This document shows positions 10,151 to 22,103 of a stretch of 64,000 nucleotides of DNA, piece by piece (position 1 is the first letter of the stretch; the number at the start of each line of letters is the position of its first letter). The DNA lies in contig NC_046676.1 of NCBI RefSeq assembly GCF_003369915.1, positions 22,426,001 through 22,490,000 on the forward strand, given 5' to 3'. The translations under genes and the position numbers were made by a program. The notes under the pieces are model-generated. The model searched no databases. It saw only the letters and a program-made list of their open reading frames with translations, and was not told the origin of the DNA. This stretch comes from Drosophila miranda (lineage: Eukaryota; Arthropoda; Insecta; Diptera; Drosophilidae).

Positions 10151-13100
10151 ACCAAACAGCGGACCCCACTTTGAGGTCGTTTCGATGGTTGTCCGTTGAC
10201 AATTTCGATGTTCGTTCCGTTCAAGTATTTAATATTGTACTCGATGAAGTAATATCCATTCGCTTGTTTGATGAATGGCAAAGGCTGTGCGATGCCATCA
10301 AATAACGATACCAAAGTGGATGCCATTGATGTGTGCCCAGGGAGGGATTGGATAGGAGATTGGATTGGATTGGATAGCAGAATGGAATTGATGGTATAGC
10401 ATGTATAGAGGCATTGGTAATTGGAGTCTTATGGTTGAGTTATCCCTTGACACAATAAATTCGTGGGCCAATATTTAATTTGCATAGAAATCTTTGAAAT
10501 ATTGTGAATTTGTGATTTGCATGGGGCCCTCCGCACCCGCTGCGACTTACAAGTGGCAAGGAAATGGCCTGTGAGGCACTTGGTTTAAAGTGAACAAGTT
10601 TTTCTCCTGGAATTCGTTTTGTGGCATGCCTTCTCCCCGGAAAGGAGCACACAACAAACGATGCGCTAATTTGACAAACCCACATGAGGTCCTTCGAAAA
10701 GGGGTTGGGGTGGAAATTCAATGAGCGCCACGAACGCGCACCACAGGAGGCGGCGGTAATTTGCAAGAGCCTGTTCGTAGGTCTGGTTTCGTCCGACCCA
10801 GGAGCACACAATCAAATCGAAATGAAATTGACCATTAATGTGTGGGGCAGGTATGTGATGGAGTGCGTACATCTACGGGGAGTCGGATGCGGAGTATGGT
10901 GGAGTTCGGATGGCGAACGCATTGAATGACGTGGGGGGATTCTAAGGGTCAGAGTTCCTGGACATTGACAGCTATTGTGAATGATGCTGACAAATGAGCG
11001 ACTTGTAAAGAGGGAGGGAAGATGATGGATCTGAAACTGGAACTGCACTGGACATATGAATCAGTTGAAGACTGCTTACAACCTGATCCAATCCGAAATC
11101 AACCGAAATGGTGTCAGTTACAGGGGTTACATGGAGTATGCAGAGGCCCATAGTAGTACTCGCGTCCTGTGCATCATCCACTGTTGATACTGCACAAAGA
11201 AGGAAGACTTTTCAAGAGACGACTGTACCCATGCCGGTCCTTATGAATGCGACCGTAAATTCAGCTGCGTTTGAGGACATAGCTTTATCAAAAGAACATT
11301 TCGATAAGAAAACATGCATGAGCAAGTTTTTCCTGAAATAAAATTTCCGAATACAAAAAAGGAATTAATCGTGACTAAGGTTCGCATGAGTCGAAACTTT
11401 CGAGTGCCGACAAATCATCTCCAGTTATCCGCGGCACTTCGCGGCATTTGGCAAACTCATTAAAAACTTTTCCTTATCGTGACAGAACAAAAAAATTGTC
11501 AATACAGTGGGGAGAAGACTCTCTTTGGCAATGGGGATCCCCTGCCCCCCAACCGGCAAACACCTGCATAATTTTTTTGGGAAAACATTTTCGAATAACT
11601 TGAGCACTTGCCCGTCCTGCACTCTGTGGTGCTGGAACATTCTTGGCGCTCATTTTTCAAGCCCCGTAAAATCGCGCTGAAACTTTTCCAGCGCCAACAG
11701 CAGCAAACATTTTTATAGCGCATTTAATTAATTAGTCGGAAAGTTGGTTCCTTTTTTCCTTTCTACTGCTTTATGCTCTTATTGCTTATTCCTTAGAAAG
11801 TTGATGAACAACTCCCTGGAAGCAAACTCATTATCCCTTTTTCTCTGGGAAAAGGCCCTCGTCTCGACTTATTATCTGCGTCAACGGCAGCTCCATGCTG
11901 AAGGCGCAGGAAAACTCTTTCCCCAAACATTTAGCTAAAATATTCATGCGGTCGCGTTAAGGTAAGCTCCGTTCGGAACGCCCCGATGATGGCAAAGTAT
12001 CCCCCGTCTGCATCTCCCTCCTATAATATTCATAAAATACATAATTAATTGATTAATGGCCCCAAAAGTTGAAAGTTTAGCTAAAACGCTATCGCAAGGT
12101 ATCAAATTACGGGGGTGATCATCCCAAAGGGAATTGCAACTGCCAATTGTTAGGGGTTCGAGGCTCAAAGTTAAGGCCAAAGTTTTGTGGCAACACCTAC
12201 TCCCCCATTCTATGATTTTAATACAATATTTATGGTTCAGGTTTTGTGAGAGAATCCCCAAATAGATACCCAGTGATATGTCTTTAATATTCACCTAATG
12301 CAATTATTACAACATCAAGGGATACCACTCTTTGGTACGGCTGTTAACTTAATTGGTGTAATTGCAGTTCGGCAACGGAATCCTCTCTCCCGTTGTCTGT
12401 CGTTCTCTGGGGTTTTCTATTTCATATTAATGCTGTCATGCATTCCTTAGCCAGGTAGCATATTTTCTGTATATCCTGTTGCTTTCGTGTTCACAGAAAT
12501 AGCAACAATAGGAGGCACCCACTGCTGCTTCCGGTTCCAGGCCCACAGTAACAATGTCACGCACACATATTTCCTGTCATTCTAGGGTTTATTTCCTCAC
12601 TTGGCTCTACTTCTCCTTTATTTTATGTATCGCATCCTTGTTAACACGTGCGTTGCCTCCCCCGATTGTTGTTGGTGACCCGCCCGCTGTATTTTATCAA
12701 CCTGAAAAGATCTCCGTTGCATGGCCATGGCCAAAGCATGGCCTGGACAAGCTCAAAGTCAGCGCTGGCTGGAGGTCCGATTCCATGAGCAATCCACAGG
12801 ATGAGGGCTATGTGGGGATGGTATGGGGATGGCATGTGTAAAACAAAGAAATACAGGCACTAATATAATTATATGTTGGCATGACATGTTACGTGCGAGT
12901 GTCGTTTTGGGAAATTTTAACACATTTCAAGCCGCTCTTACAGGGAAGAGTCGTTCAGCTTGATGGGATGTCATTAGATGGATGATTGAACGAGTTTTGG
13001 GAACACATTCAATAATTATTCAAAGCCAAAATTAGATACCATTTAAAGTCGCCCAAACCAGAAGCAGATGTGAAGCAAATTTATTAAACCCTCAATCTCT

Positions 13101-15669
13101 ATCTCTCGGAAACCGCAAAAAGAATCTCCAACAATGGAATATCCGCTCCACTCGGTTGGTCTTTTTTCTTTTTTGATAATTACAACACTTGATGCCCGGA
13201 ATTTGTAATCAAAAATGCCACAAAAGCCACCAAGCGAGAAAACTAATAATAAAACGCTTAATAAATCGTCTATCACAGGCGAAGGAGGAGCTGCATTGCA
13301 CACAGATACACACACGCAGAGATACTCAAACACACAGACACAGATGCACACATGCGCATGCATCGAGGCAGACAGCGTTCGGAGGGCAACTATATGATAT
13401 ATGGCTGGTCTAGCCAGGGTCTGGTTGCCACAAAACTTAGGTGGCAGGAGGCCAAAGGCGGGAGAGATGCCACGAAAACTATCCAAACGGGCAACTTGTC
13501 TGCCAGGAGGGAATTCTAATAAATTTTTTGATATTTTCTTAGTACAATAGAAAACCTAACGCTCTGATAATTGGGAGATTGAATGGTCTCCCTCTGGAGA
13601 TACATTGTGCGGCCACGCCCTGTTAAATTAGCCATTACAAAATTTCTCTGCATTAAATCTTTGGACATTAAAGTCGGAGCGACAATGTTGCTCCGGCGTG
13701 GACGGATCTGCCAAGTAGATAATAACGCAATCAAACTGCCAAATGCATTTTTTATTGGGGCACACAGATACGGGAGACCCCCACGTCCAACCGCTCGCTT
13801 CGTCAGTCCGTCAGTGGCAATTGCACTCATCCTTCAACAAATTAAAACAAAGTTATATGCCACTGTTAAACATTTTTTTTTTTGAGTGCCCCTTCTCCCA
13901 CAGCAGAAAAAAAGGAACAAAATTATGGCCAAGCGCCTGGGGATCATAAAAAAATTTCCATTCCATTGCAGTTGTAAATGCTCTTCGTGTTGGTGGCCAT
14001 AACAAGCTTTCACGCTGGATAAGTCCAACAACTACAGAATTTTAGATGCAAAAGCGGGCTAGCCGAAGAGTAGAATACCTAATAAAACAAAATTAGAAGG
14101 ATCTTCAGTTGCGGAAATCCCCTCAAGAACTGAGCAGGAACAGGTTTACCAAGCATTTTAAGGAAAAGCTTGAATGAAACCTAAAATTAATCGGTTGGAA
14201 ACATTATTTTCAAAGTTATAGCTATCATATGATTAGAGTATCGTTTAAAAATCCCATCTATTAGTAACCGGTATCAGGCACTTATCAATGTGTTAGTTTT
14301 ACTGCCAAAACGTATCACTCCCTTACTAAGTTGAGGGACATCACAGGGAAATGTAATATATGCAAGCAACATTGTAGGGACTTTTGGCTCTGGCGAAGGT
14401 TAGTTGCATATAAAGTTAACTGTGCTCGAGAGGGAGAGTGAACACTTTCGAGGGAGTGTCCAAAATGTGGGGGAAAGCCATGGCTATGAAAACAGGAAAG
14501 AGACGGAAAACTTAAGGAGCAGTGGCCAAGAAATACAATAATGAGATCATAGGTGCGGTAAGTCGTAAAGCGATTGATCAAATATTGATAGTAGATGCAT
14601 ACATATGTACAAATTTAGTTGATTTTTTCATTAATACCTTTCACCCATCAATTCAAGGAATCTTATTCCAATTACAATTGCAAGCCCGTTTGCTTTTTAC
14701 GAATTCAATGGCATGACTCTGGCATGAGGTTTAACCCTGATTGCTCACCAATTTCCACAATCAATCCTTGCTGCTGGTTTTACGCGCGATTTAACCCCAA
14801 AGAACGAACCAAAAAAACAATCGATGAGCCAAATTACGCATACGACACGTGTACTCTGGCGTTTTTTACCCGTTTATCTGCACCTGCCCAGGCGATATTC
14901 CTGAGCAACTTTCATGTGTGTGTCAGTAATTTAACATTGTTAGGTAATTTTCAAATAGTAGATATAGGGAAAACCATTTACGAAAACGACAAAACAAATT
15001 GCTAGCAATTTTATGTCGTCTTTAAGAAAGGCAGAATACTCGTATATAAAATGCAATCAATTGAGGGATTTCTCTTTGCTTTTGGGGACTACAAGTATTT
15101 CAATTTGACCCAGATATTTGCCACGCAAAGAATGAGATATTTTTCTAAAGACGTGGCTGGATTCTAAGTCAATCCAGTCAATCCATACACATAAATCCCC
15201 ATCTTCCATTCCACATCCTTTTCCTTTGAAATTTACTGTTCTGAGAGTATTGCTCAGAGCCTTGACCTCTGGATGCCGCCTCCTGGGCTGATGCTTTCAA
15301 TTTTTCATATGCAAATGGGTATTAAAACTCATCCGGGACAACAATGGGGAACGAAATAATGCCCCGACTGCAGGCAGGTGTGCAGCTGCAAAGAAAGCGC
15401 AGTCAGCCCGAGTCCGGAGTCCTTCTTTGCCTTTCAGCATTCACTGCATAATTGTCTCCCTGCCCCAGACCACCCCCCCGATTCGTTGTGATCCCTTTCA
15501 GGAACAACTTGAGCGCCATATTGAGCAGATAAAAGGCATTTTTACCCATCTCCTGCCTACCCCCCACCTACCTCATGCCTTGTTGTTCTTTTGTTGTGTA
15601 CCAAGAAGATATAGCAAAGGCACTCTTTAAAGGGATACATGCATTTGAAGAAGCGAAAAACTTGGAGTA

Positions 15670-15675
15670 TTTATT
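15670..15675 (-). terminator. Poly(A) signal of the glutaredoxin gene
   Basis: AATAAA on the minus strand, about 53 bases after the glutaredoxin stop codon. It implies a short 3' UTR ending near 15650. Confidence 0.65.
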
Positions 15676-15727
15676 CGATGAAACGTAGTTTAAGTGTTGA
15701 AAAAGCAGCAGTATCCTTGAAAGTGGA

Positions 15728-16078
15728 TCACTGGAAGTACTTCTGGAGTATGCCCTGATCGTAGAGGCGCTTCACATCGGTACCGCCTCCCACGAACTTG
15801 CCATCGATGAAGCAGCGCGGCACAGTACGTGCCCCCGTCATCTCGCCGAGCACTGCCTGAATCTCGTTGCCGTCGTCGCGCTGGTCCAGCTCGATCACCG
15901 TCGCGTTCACATTCAGTTTGCGGAACTGCTCCTTGGCCATGCTGCAGTAGGGGCAATAGCTCTTGCTGAAGATCACCACCTTGTGATTGCTGATCGTCTC
16001 GCGCACAAACTCCGCCTGGGGACTGTTCATGTTCACGTACAGAGCAGGGGGCTGCAGTTGACTGACGACTGAACCCAT
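15728..16078 (-). CDS. Dithiol glutaredoxin, Grx1 type (116 aa, no intron)
   Basis: A class I glutaredoxin that reduces disulfides and glutathionylated proteins using glutathione. The CPYC active site is at residues 42-45 in VVIFSKSYCPYCSMAK, followed by the cis-proline TVP motif (TVPRCFIDGK) and the glutathione-binding GGGTD. Length and fold order match the family, and the frame is uninterrupted. I chose ATG 16078 (MGSVVSQ) since the catalytic domain begins shortly after it; the frame stays open upstream to ATG 16246, but those 56 residues look non-domain and are probably leader. Gly2 and Ser6 fit an N-myristoylation pattern, so the protein may attach to membranes; this is inference. An extra Cys follows the TVPR motif. 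A gene without introns could be a retrocopy of a Grx1 paralogue. D. melanogaster has two close relatives (Grx1 and Grx1t) and I cannot say which this is. Confidence 0.9.
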   Translation of the reverse strand: MGSVVSQLQPPALYVNMNSPQAEFVRETISNHKVVIFSKSYCPYCSMAKEQFRKLNVNATVIELDQRDDGNEIQAVLGEMTGARTVPRCFIDGKFVGGGTDVKRLYDQGILQKYFQ

Positions 16079-16852
16079 TAATCTAACAGGATGCCACTTC
16101 TGTTGGCACAAACACTGGGCACACAGTCCAAGGAAAATATTGCTAATGAAAAGAGCGTTTGTTGAATTTTGATCTGTGATTTGTGACTGAATTTGAGTGA
16201 CGTTTTCAGGGGTTACTGGGACTCGATTATGTTTGGGAGTTTCCAAAGCCTACTTTTAATAGGGTTTCAGTTTCAGTTCATTATCCACTGCTTCTCTAGG
16301 GAATCTCTTCAAAGTTCTCTTCAAAATCGATTAAAAGATCATTAATTTTTAAGCAAAACCCACAAATAGCAACCCAACTATGCCCCAAATGGCACTGCAG
16401 TCGTTTCTGAAGCCGCATTACTGTGGTCTGTCATAAAACCCATTACCTCTGCTTCCCGCTTCCCTGGCTTATGACACTTTCACGCACTTTCATGCCTCAA
16501 AGGCGACCGCAGCAACTGTTGGAATAGAGAACCGCAGAGACCCGTAAACCCTTTTCCGAATTGAGAATCGAGCGATGTTGGGGGCGAGACTCACTAATGA
16601 ACTGAGGCGTTTATTTATGCAGCAGTTGAGACCTCCACTAATGGGTCGAGGACATCAAAGAAGGGACACCTTCTTCAGGACATCCACAGTCTGGCCAGAG
16701 TTTAAATATTAAATAACCCAAAAGCGGAAAGTCACTTCAAGTTCAGGGAGTGGATGGAGATGGAGAACTAGCTGCAGACATGTGGAGATGGCAGAGAAAT
16801 CCTTTTCATTAACGCGACGCTTGTTGCTGACTTCCTGCCAGGAGGACCCCCT

Positions 16853-16963
16853 GTCTGTGTCTAAGTCTGTGTCTGTGTTTTTGTCTATGTCCGTGTCTGT
16901 GTCCATATCTGTGTTCCCCTCTGTGTCTGGCTCCATGTGTGTGTCCGTGTCCGTGTCCTGGTC
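16853..16963. repeat. Degenerate (GTGTCT/GTCTGT)n repeat
   Basis: A run of hexamers of the form TGTGTC with scattered substitutions. On the minus strand it reads as repeated Asp-Thr codons inside a 177-codon open frame (17242-16709), which I attribute to the repeat rather than to a gene. Confidence 0.75.
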
Positions 16964-19900
16964 GTAAGTTTCCGTGTAACAATGTAATTTATTGTGCGCA
17001 CCTTTGTTTTCAGTCAACACACACTCAACGGCTTCGCTTGGGTAATAAAACAATTTCCCCCCCACAGCCATATGTGCAACGTTGTCGTCCCCAGGACTGC
17101 CTTTGGAGTCCGCCTTTGGAGTCGCTCCTAAGTGGATTATCCTTCCTTCAGTTACTCCAAAAAGTTGGGGCACCACTTTCCACCAACTTCCAGTCGAAAA
17201 ACGCCAACTCATTATTGTCGTCTTGTCTTGTTCAATGGCCATCTGCTCGCTAACAATTTACACATATGTAAAGCGCCAGTCCTTCGTCTGAAGTTCGTAT
17301 CCCTGCACTTTTCTCATGCTACAAATAACATTCTCCCATGCTAGAGAAAATCGCGCTTTCTGGCGCCTGCGCCTGGGACTCCTCGCTCTCTAAGAATCGT
17401 TGCTGCATCGTAATTGTTTTGGGAAATTTACTTAACAATCATTTTAAATTGTTCGCGGTTTTTCCCAAGGATTAGTACTTAATTTGATTAGGCCCATTCA
17501 AGTCGGCAGTTGCTACCCGGCTCTGGTGACGCCTTTTTATTGTTTGGCTTGAATTTTTCAGTTCGTTAGTGGCGGTCGTTAAAGAATTTCATTGAAAGGG
17601 GTAACCGACTGTTTACCATAGTGGGTCGGTCGACTGGTGGTTATAGTCGAATGCCACTGAACGACGATTATACTGGAATATTTACATACTTATACATATG
17701 TATATTTTGTTCAAAGACTCACTTCTAATGGAGCTTTGAATGGATATCTATAACACTCGGCGATACTTCTTTGGTATATTCATCGGGAGTAGTATTATCC
17801 TTGCTTACTTCTTCTATCTATTCTTTTCTTCATCTAATTCTCAATGGGAGCTCTATCCCTTTCTCTCTACATCCACTCAACGCATCGACGATTCGTATCA
17901 ATAACTCAACTCCATGAGATCGATAGCCCTTGTCCGTTAAGTGGAGCTGTCCGCCTCCACCTGTACCTGTACGCGCCTCACGAACAATGGCTTTGTCTCT
18001 GTTCTTCCACTGGAGAAGTCGTCGGTCGTTGTCCTCCCAGCTAATTGCCACCAATTTGTCAACGCAATGGCCTAATCCCAATGGCCTGGCCTGTCCCCGT
18101 GCCATTCACCCACTGATAAATTAATTTCCAATCATTAACTCAGCTATGCACTGCACTACACAGCACAGCAAAGGGTTATGCGGGTTGCGGGGTGTGAAAG
18201 ATTCCTCAATTGATCGCTGCCCTCTCCGCTCCAGCCCCATTTAAATGTCGGTCATTTGTCGGGGGGAGTCCCCTTTCTAATGGCTAATTGGGTTGGGCAG
18301 CAAATGGGCCAGAAGCTGACTCTCGCTCTCCCTCTTTGTGCGTACTCGTTCTTTAAGGCCATGGCATACTCGAAGGCGTCGCCAATCTTCAGCACAATTT
18401 CGTCTTAATTGATTAGCTTAATTTACATTTAATGTTCATAATTTTTTTAATGGCCCAACCCTCTGTTTTTCACCCCCGATACGCATCTGCAGCCATTCCG
18501 TACAGTCTGCCGCCATTTGTAAAACTTTGTTATAAATTTCTTCATTAAATATTTCCATTCATGTGCCTGCCGCATTTCGCTGAGCTCCAGCGAAAGGGTT
18601 CTTCCGCCCCACCCACCGAAAGCGAAATTAAATGAACTGCGTGCGCGGTAATTATTCATGTGGGGATTTCTCGGTTCGCGTTCGCGTTTTCGTTTGCCAG
18701 CGAAATGCTCAGCGAGATGAGCTTAGCCGTAGAGTGGCGCCTCCCCAAGTCTCGAGTCGCTTTGCATAGTTCTTGAGATAGTTGAGACTGTGTAAATTGT
18801 TGCTCAGGTGAAGCATGAAAATCGTCGAATTCTCTGGGGCAACGAGAGGGTAATTGTTGAGGTACAGTTGCCACAAAGTTTAATTGGGACGAGGCGCGTT
18901 GAGTTCTGAACATAGCTGGTCATATTTTGATCTATGGGTTAGGGAGGCGGTCCAAAGTTTTTATCCAAATTACAAGAGGTAGCCATCTCCAATTAATTCC
19001 ATCTGAGGTGGTATTCCATGTGCATATGGTAGTTCAATTCCTCTCACTACCTATCCATTTCCTTCGCTTACCTTACCCTTTTCGTAGCAGTCACATATTC
19101 CCATTTTCCTGCCCGAGTCTTGGCATTTTTCCCATTCGCCCAAGCAATTTTAACTTTTTCTCATTCTGTTGTGGACTTTAAAGTGAAACTCAAGTTAATC
19201 TCTGACAGAGAGGCCCACCGGCTTGCTGCATTTCAGTCCTCTCCAGTTGCGGCTCAACTCATCAGCCCAATGCACATCCGTCCAATTAATCCGGTGCGTA
19301 TCTGAAGGAGGCGGAGAGTGACAAGGTGGAAAACGAAGAGAAGAAAATTGAAAGAGGGAAATGGCAAGGGCCAGGAGGAGACAGAGGCACACCTGCGCGC
19401 CTACTGTTTTAGCAATTTTCCGCACAAATTCCATAGACAACAACCAGCCACCGCTGTCAGTCTCCAGTCACAGGCTCCGTTCATGCCTCTTACCAAAGAA
19501 AAGCCAAGGCCAGAAGCGGAGGCAGAGGCGAACGCATGATCAAATGTCACAATCAATTTCAATTTGGCGCTCGAATTGAGCTTCGTTAGCGGCAAAAGCT
19601 GCCAAAGAAAACGAGCCCCACTGCTGGCTGAGTGAGCCAGAGATAGGAGCCACGCAAAGAAAGAGAGAGGGCGACATCGCATCGAGTGCTTAAGATGCCA
19701 AGATGTTGCAGGAGCCAACTCGCCAACTCCAACTCGCCTGGATGCCACTTTTTCTAATCAACTAAGCCAAAAGAGAAGCGCCTGTAATTTAACTAATTTG
19801 TGTATGCCCATGTGTCTGTATTCGTGTCTGTGTGTGCAGCCTGTTGCAATTGTCTCACGTTGCAAGTGCAGCCGCTTCCTTGACAACTTGGCTAACCAAA

Positions 19901-20515
19901 TATAAATTGCAAATTGCCTGGTGAATGCTTGAGAGGCCGGAGAGATGCAGCCGAGACAAGCGGCACAGTTGGCAGAAGATTGTGTGCATCCCATGTGGAG
20001 ACTGGTTTTCTGCGAGTACACCGAATCTTATAATTGTAAAAACCAGAGTCTACTCTATTCCAAACATTCCGTTTCTCCAGAGAACTCTTCATATCTGGCC
20101 CTCCCAATTATGCATTTCGAAGACAGTTTAATCGCCACAGAGGAAGTGGCATAAGAAAAACTGAAAAACTTCCAACGCACTTTTCGCCTGAGATCTTTTG
20201 TTCCGCCTCAATAGTGGCACAACACAGTCTTTTGTACTCTGTTTACCAATGTCTAGACGTTGATGGTGACTTGGCTCGAAAGCCTGAGAGACTGAAAGAC
20301 TGAGAGATTGTGCGTGGGTTGGTTGGTCCTTAAAGGGCATTGTGTAAGTTTTAATGCAAAAATTGTTTGTGGCTGATAAAGTTGAAAGGGAACTGGTTTT
20401 GAAAGTGTTTCATACCAACAGTAAAAAGTTCAAGGAACAATGAGAGTTGTACAAGCGGAAAGTTTGTAATGAGTTTGTTTTCAAATTCAGATCGGTATTC
20501 AAATTTTCTTAAGAC

Positions 20516-20566
20516 TATCGATGATTGTCATTTGGGCCATAACGAGCGCCGCCTTTGGTCACACTA
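20516..20566 (+). promoter_or_regulatory. DRE-like site and Motif 1, candidate housekeeping promoter
   Basis: TATCGATG (20516-20523) resembles the DREF site TATCGATA, and TGGTCACACTA (20556-20566) matches Motif 1, the M1BP site of fly housekeeping promoters, in plus orientation. The two motifs commonly occur together near TSSs. No coding exon was identified downstream, so the transcript, if any, may be non-coding or start a gene with a distant coding exon. Confidence 0.35.
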
Positions 20567-20636
20567 AAACGAAATGGTGGAATCTTCTTAAGCCGCCATT
20601 AATAAGTTTTTCTCGCTCGCAAAGGAGTTAAGGGGG

Positions 20637-20680
20637 GAGCGGGAACGGGAGCGGGAGCGGGAGCGGGAGCAGGAGCAGCA
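20637..20680. repeat. (GGGAGC)n repeat
   Basis: Tandem GGGAGC hexamers grading into AGGAGC. It lies about 70 bases downstream of the Motif 1 site at 20556. Confidence 0.8.
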
Positions 20681-22067
20681 AGATTATAATTACAAGCGGG
20701 AAAAAGAGAATAGAAATTTTCTTCAACGGTCAACGATTTGTGGGATAACAGCAGCAAATTAAAAACTTTTGCGTAAAATCCATTTTAACTTTTCAACAAC
20801 TCATCGCACTGCAGCAGCGACAGCCGAGAGCCGACAGCAGCTGCCATAGGCACCAACAACAACAAAAGAAAAACACAAATATTACTATATATATCGACTA
20901 AAGGATACCCGCTTTGAGGAATCCTGTGAAAATAAGCGGCCAATTAATAGAATACTATGAATAGTTCCCCAAATCCATGAGGATCCGGTCTAGATGCTAA
21001 TGTTCAAAAATACTACATACTTTTCTCTGAGCACGTCGACAATATACCCCCAGAACTCAACGACTACCGGGGTATGAAAAAAGCCCAATCTGAGCCTGAC
21101 AGGCTAACGTTTAATAAAGGCAATGCGAGCTGGGGACGGTGCTGTAGTTGGAGTTGCAGGAAGAGTGGTAGCTGAACATGGAGTTCGAGGTTCGAGCCAC
21201 GAGGAGCCACAGTCGTAGTCGCTTCTGTATGATGAATAACACGATGACGTTGTCCGCCAGTTAACCAAGTCCGTCGCTCCAGCCAAAGACAAACTTTTCT
21301 CAGAGACACGACGCGTATACACGCTCTTGATGCTTGATTAAAGCTGCATGCAACTCCTTTCGCCCGTCCCCCTCCGCCACTCCCACTCGCACTGGCTCCG
21401 GCACTCGCACTCCCTCTTGCCTGTCGTCTGAGTGGGAAAGAAAGAATTAAAAGAGGCGTCCGTGGAGGCCGCTGGCATTGCCTGCAACTTCATCTAAATG
21501 TTCATTTGTTATGCTGTCGTCGGCCGTGATCATCATCATCGCAGCCATAATCATCATCTGCCATGCCACAGCCCCATCCCATTCCGTGCCCCCTGGCAGG
21601 CAGCCAACAAGTGTCTTCAAACACACTTCTTGCCAGCTGCACAGGCGCCGCCGGCGTTGTCTTCAAGTGGCTTGCATAACCGTGATGAGCATATAGCTGG
21701 TCTTGGTAGTTAAGAAAAATAGCTGAACTAGCTAAATGCAGCAGTTGCTATATAACGTCGAAGAGTTGGCCAATTTGGGGACCACCTTCCGCCTTAACTT
21801 TGAGCCCATATTTATGACTTTGGCCACATTTTTGAAGAAAGTACACTAGTTAGCAATAAGCTGTTACCGATCTCCCTTGGGAGTTTAAGTGTTGTTGGCT
21901 TTCCGTTCACTGCTTGCTCAGCACTGGCTAGGCATTGGCTGCCGGTTCTCCGCATGCAAATTGCCTGGGCCGCAATGTTTTGATTTTATTCTCATTTTGA
22001 TTATTTTGTTCGCTCCACTTACAGATTGCTCAGAGACGGGGACGCTCTTCAGCGTGGGCTTTGGCAT

Positions 22068-22103
22068 GGTCTGCTCTGGTCTGGTCTGCTCTGGTCTGGT
22101 CTT
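22068..22103. repeat. (CTGGTCTGCT)n short repeat
   Basis: Near-perfect tandem units of CTGGT and CTGCT. The overlapping open frames on both strands are repetitive for this reason. Confidence 0.75.

Larger units (their letters stand above)
8271..15640. other. Long non-coding stretch with simple repeats
   Basis: No convincing exon of more than about 30 codons was found on either strand. It holds a (GTAT)n tract near 8757-8790, a C-tract repeat at 10129-10150, CA-rich sequence near 13300-13360, and many AATTA/TTAAT-rich patches such as 12030-12060 that could be homeodomain-type sites. If the exon at 8130-8270 is real, part or all of this may be intron. Confidence 0.4.

Noticed and set aside
9591-10202. 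203-codon minus-strand frame with Trp-Gly repeats
   Set aside because: The start is encoded by the (CCCCAA)n and CCA repeats and the rest shows no domain; several other frames overlap it on both strands.
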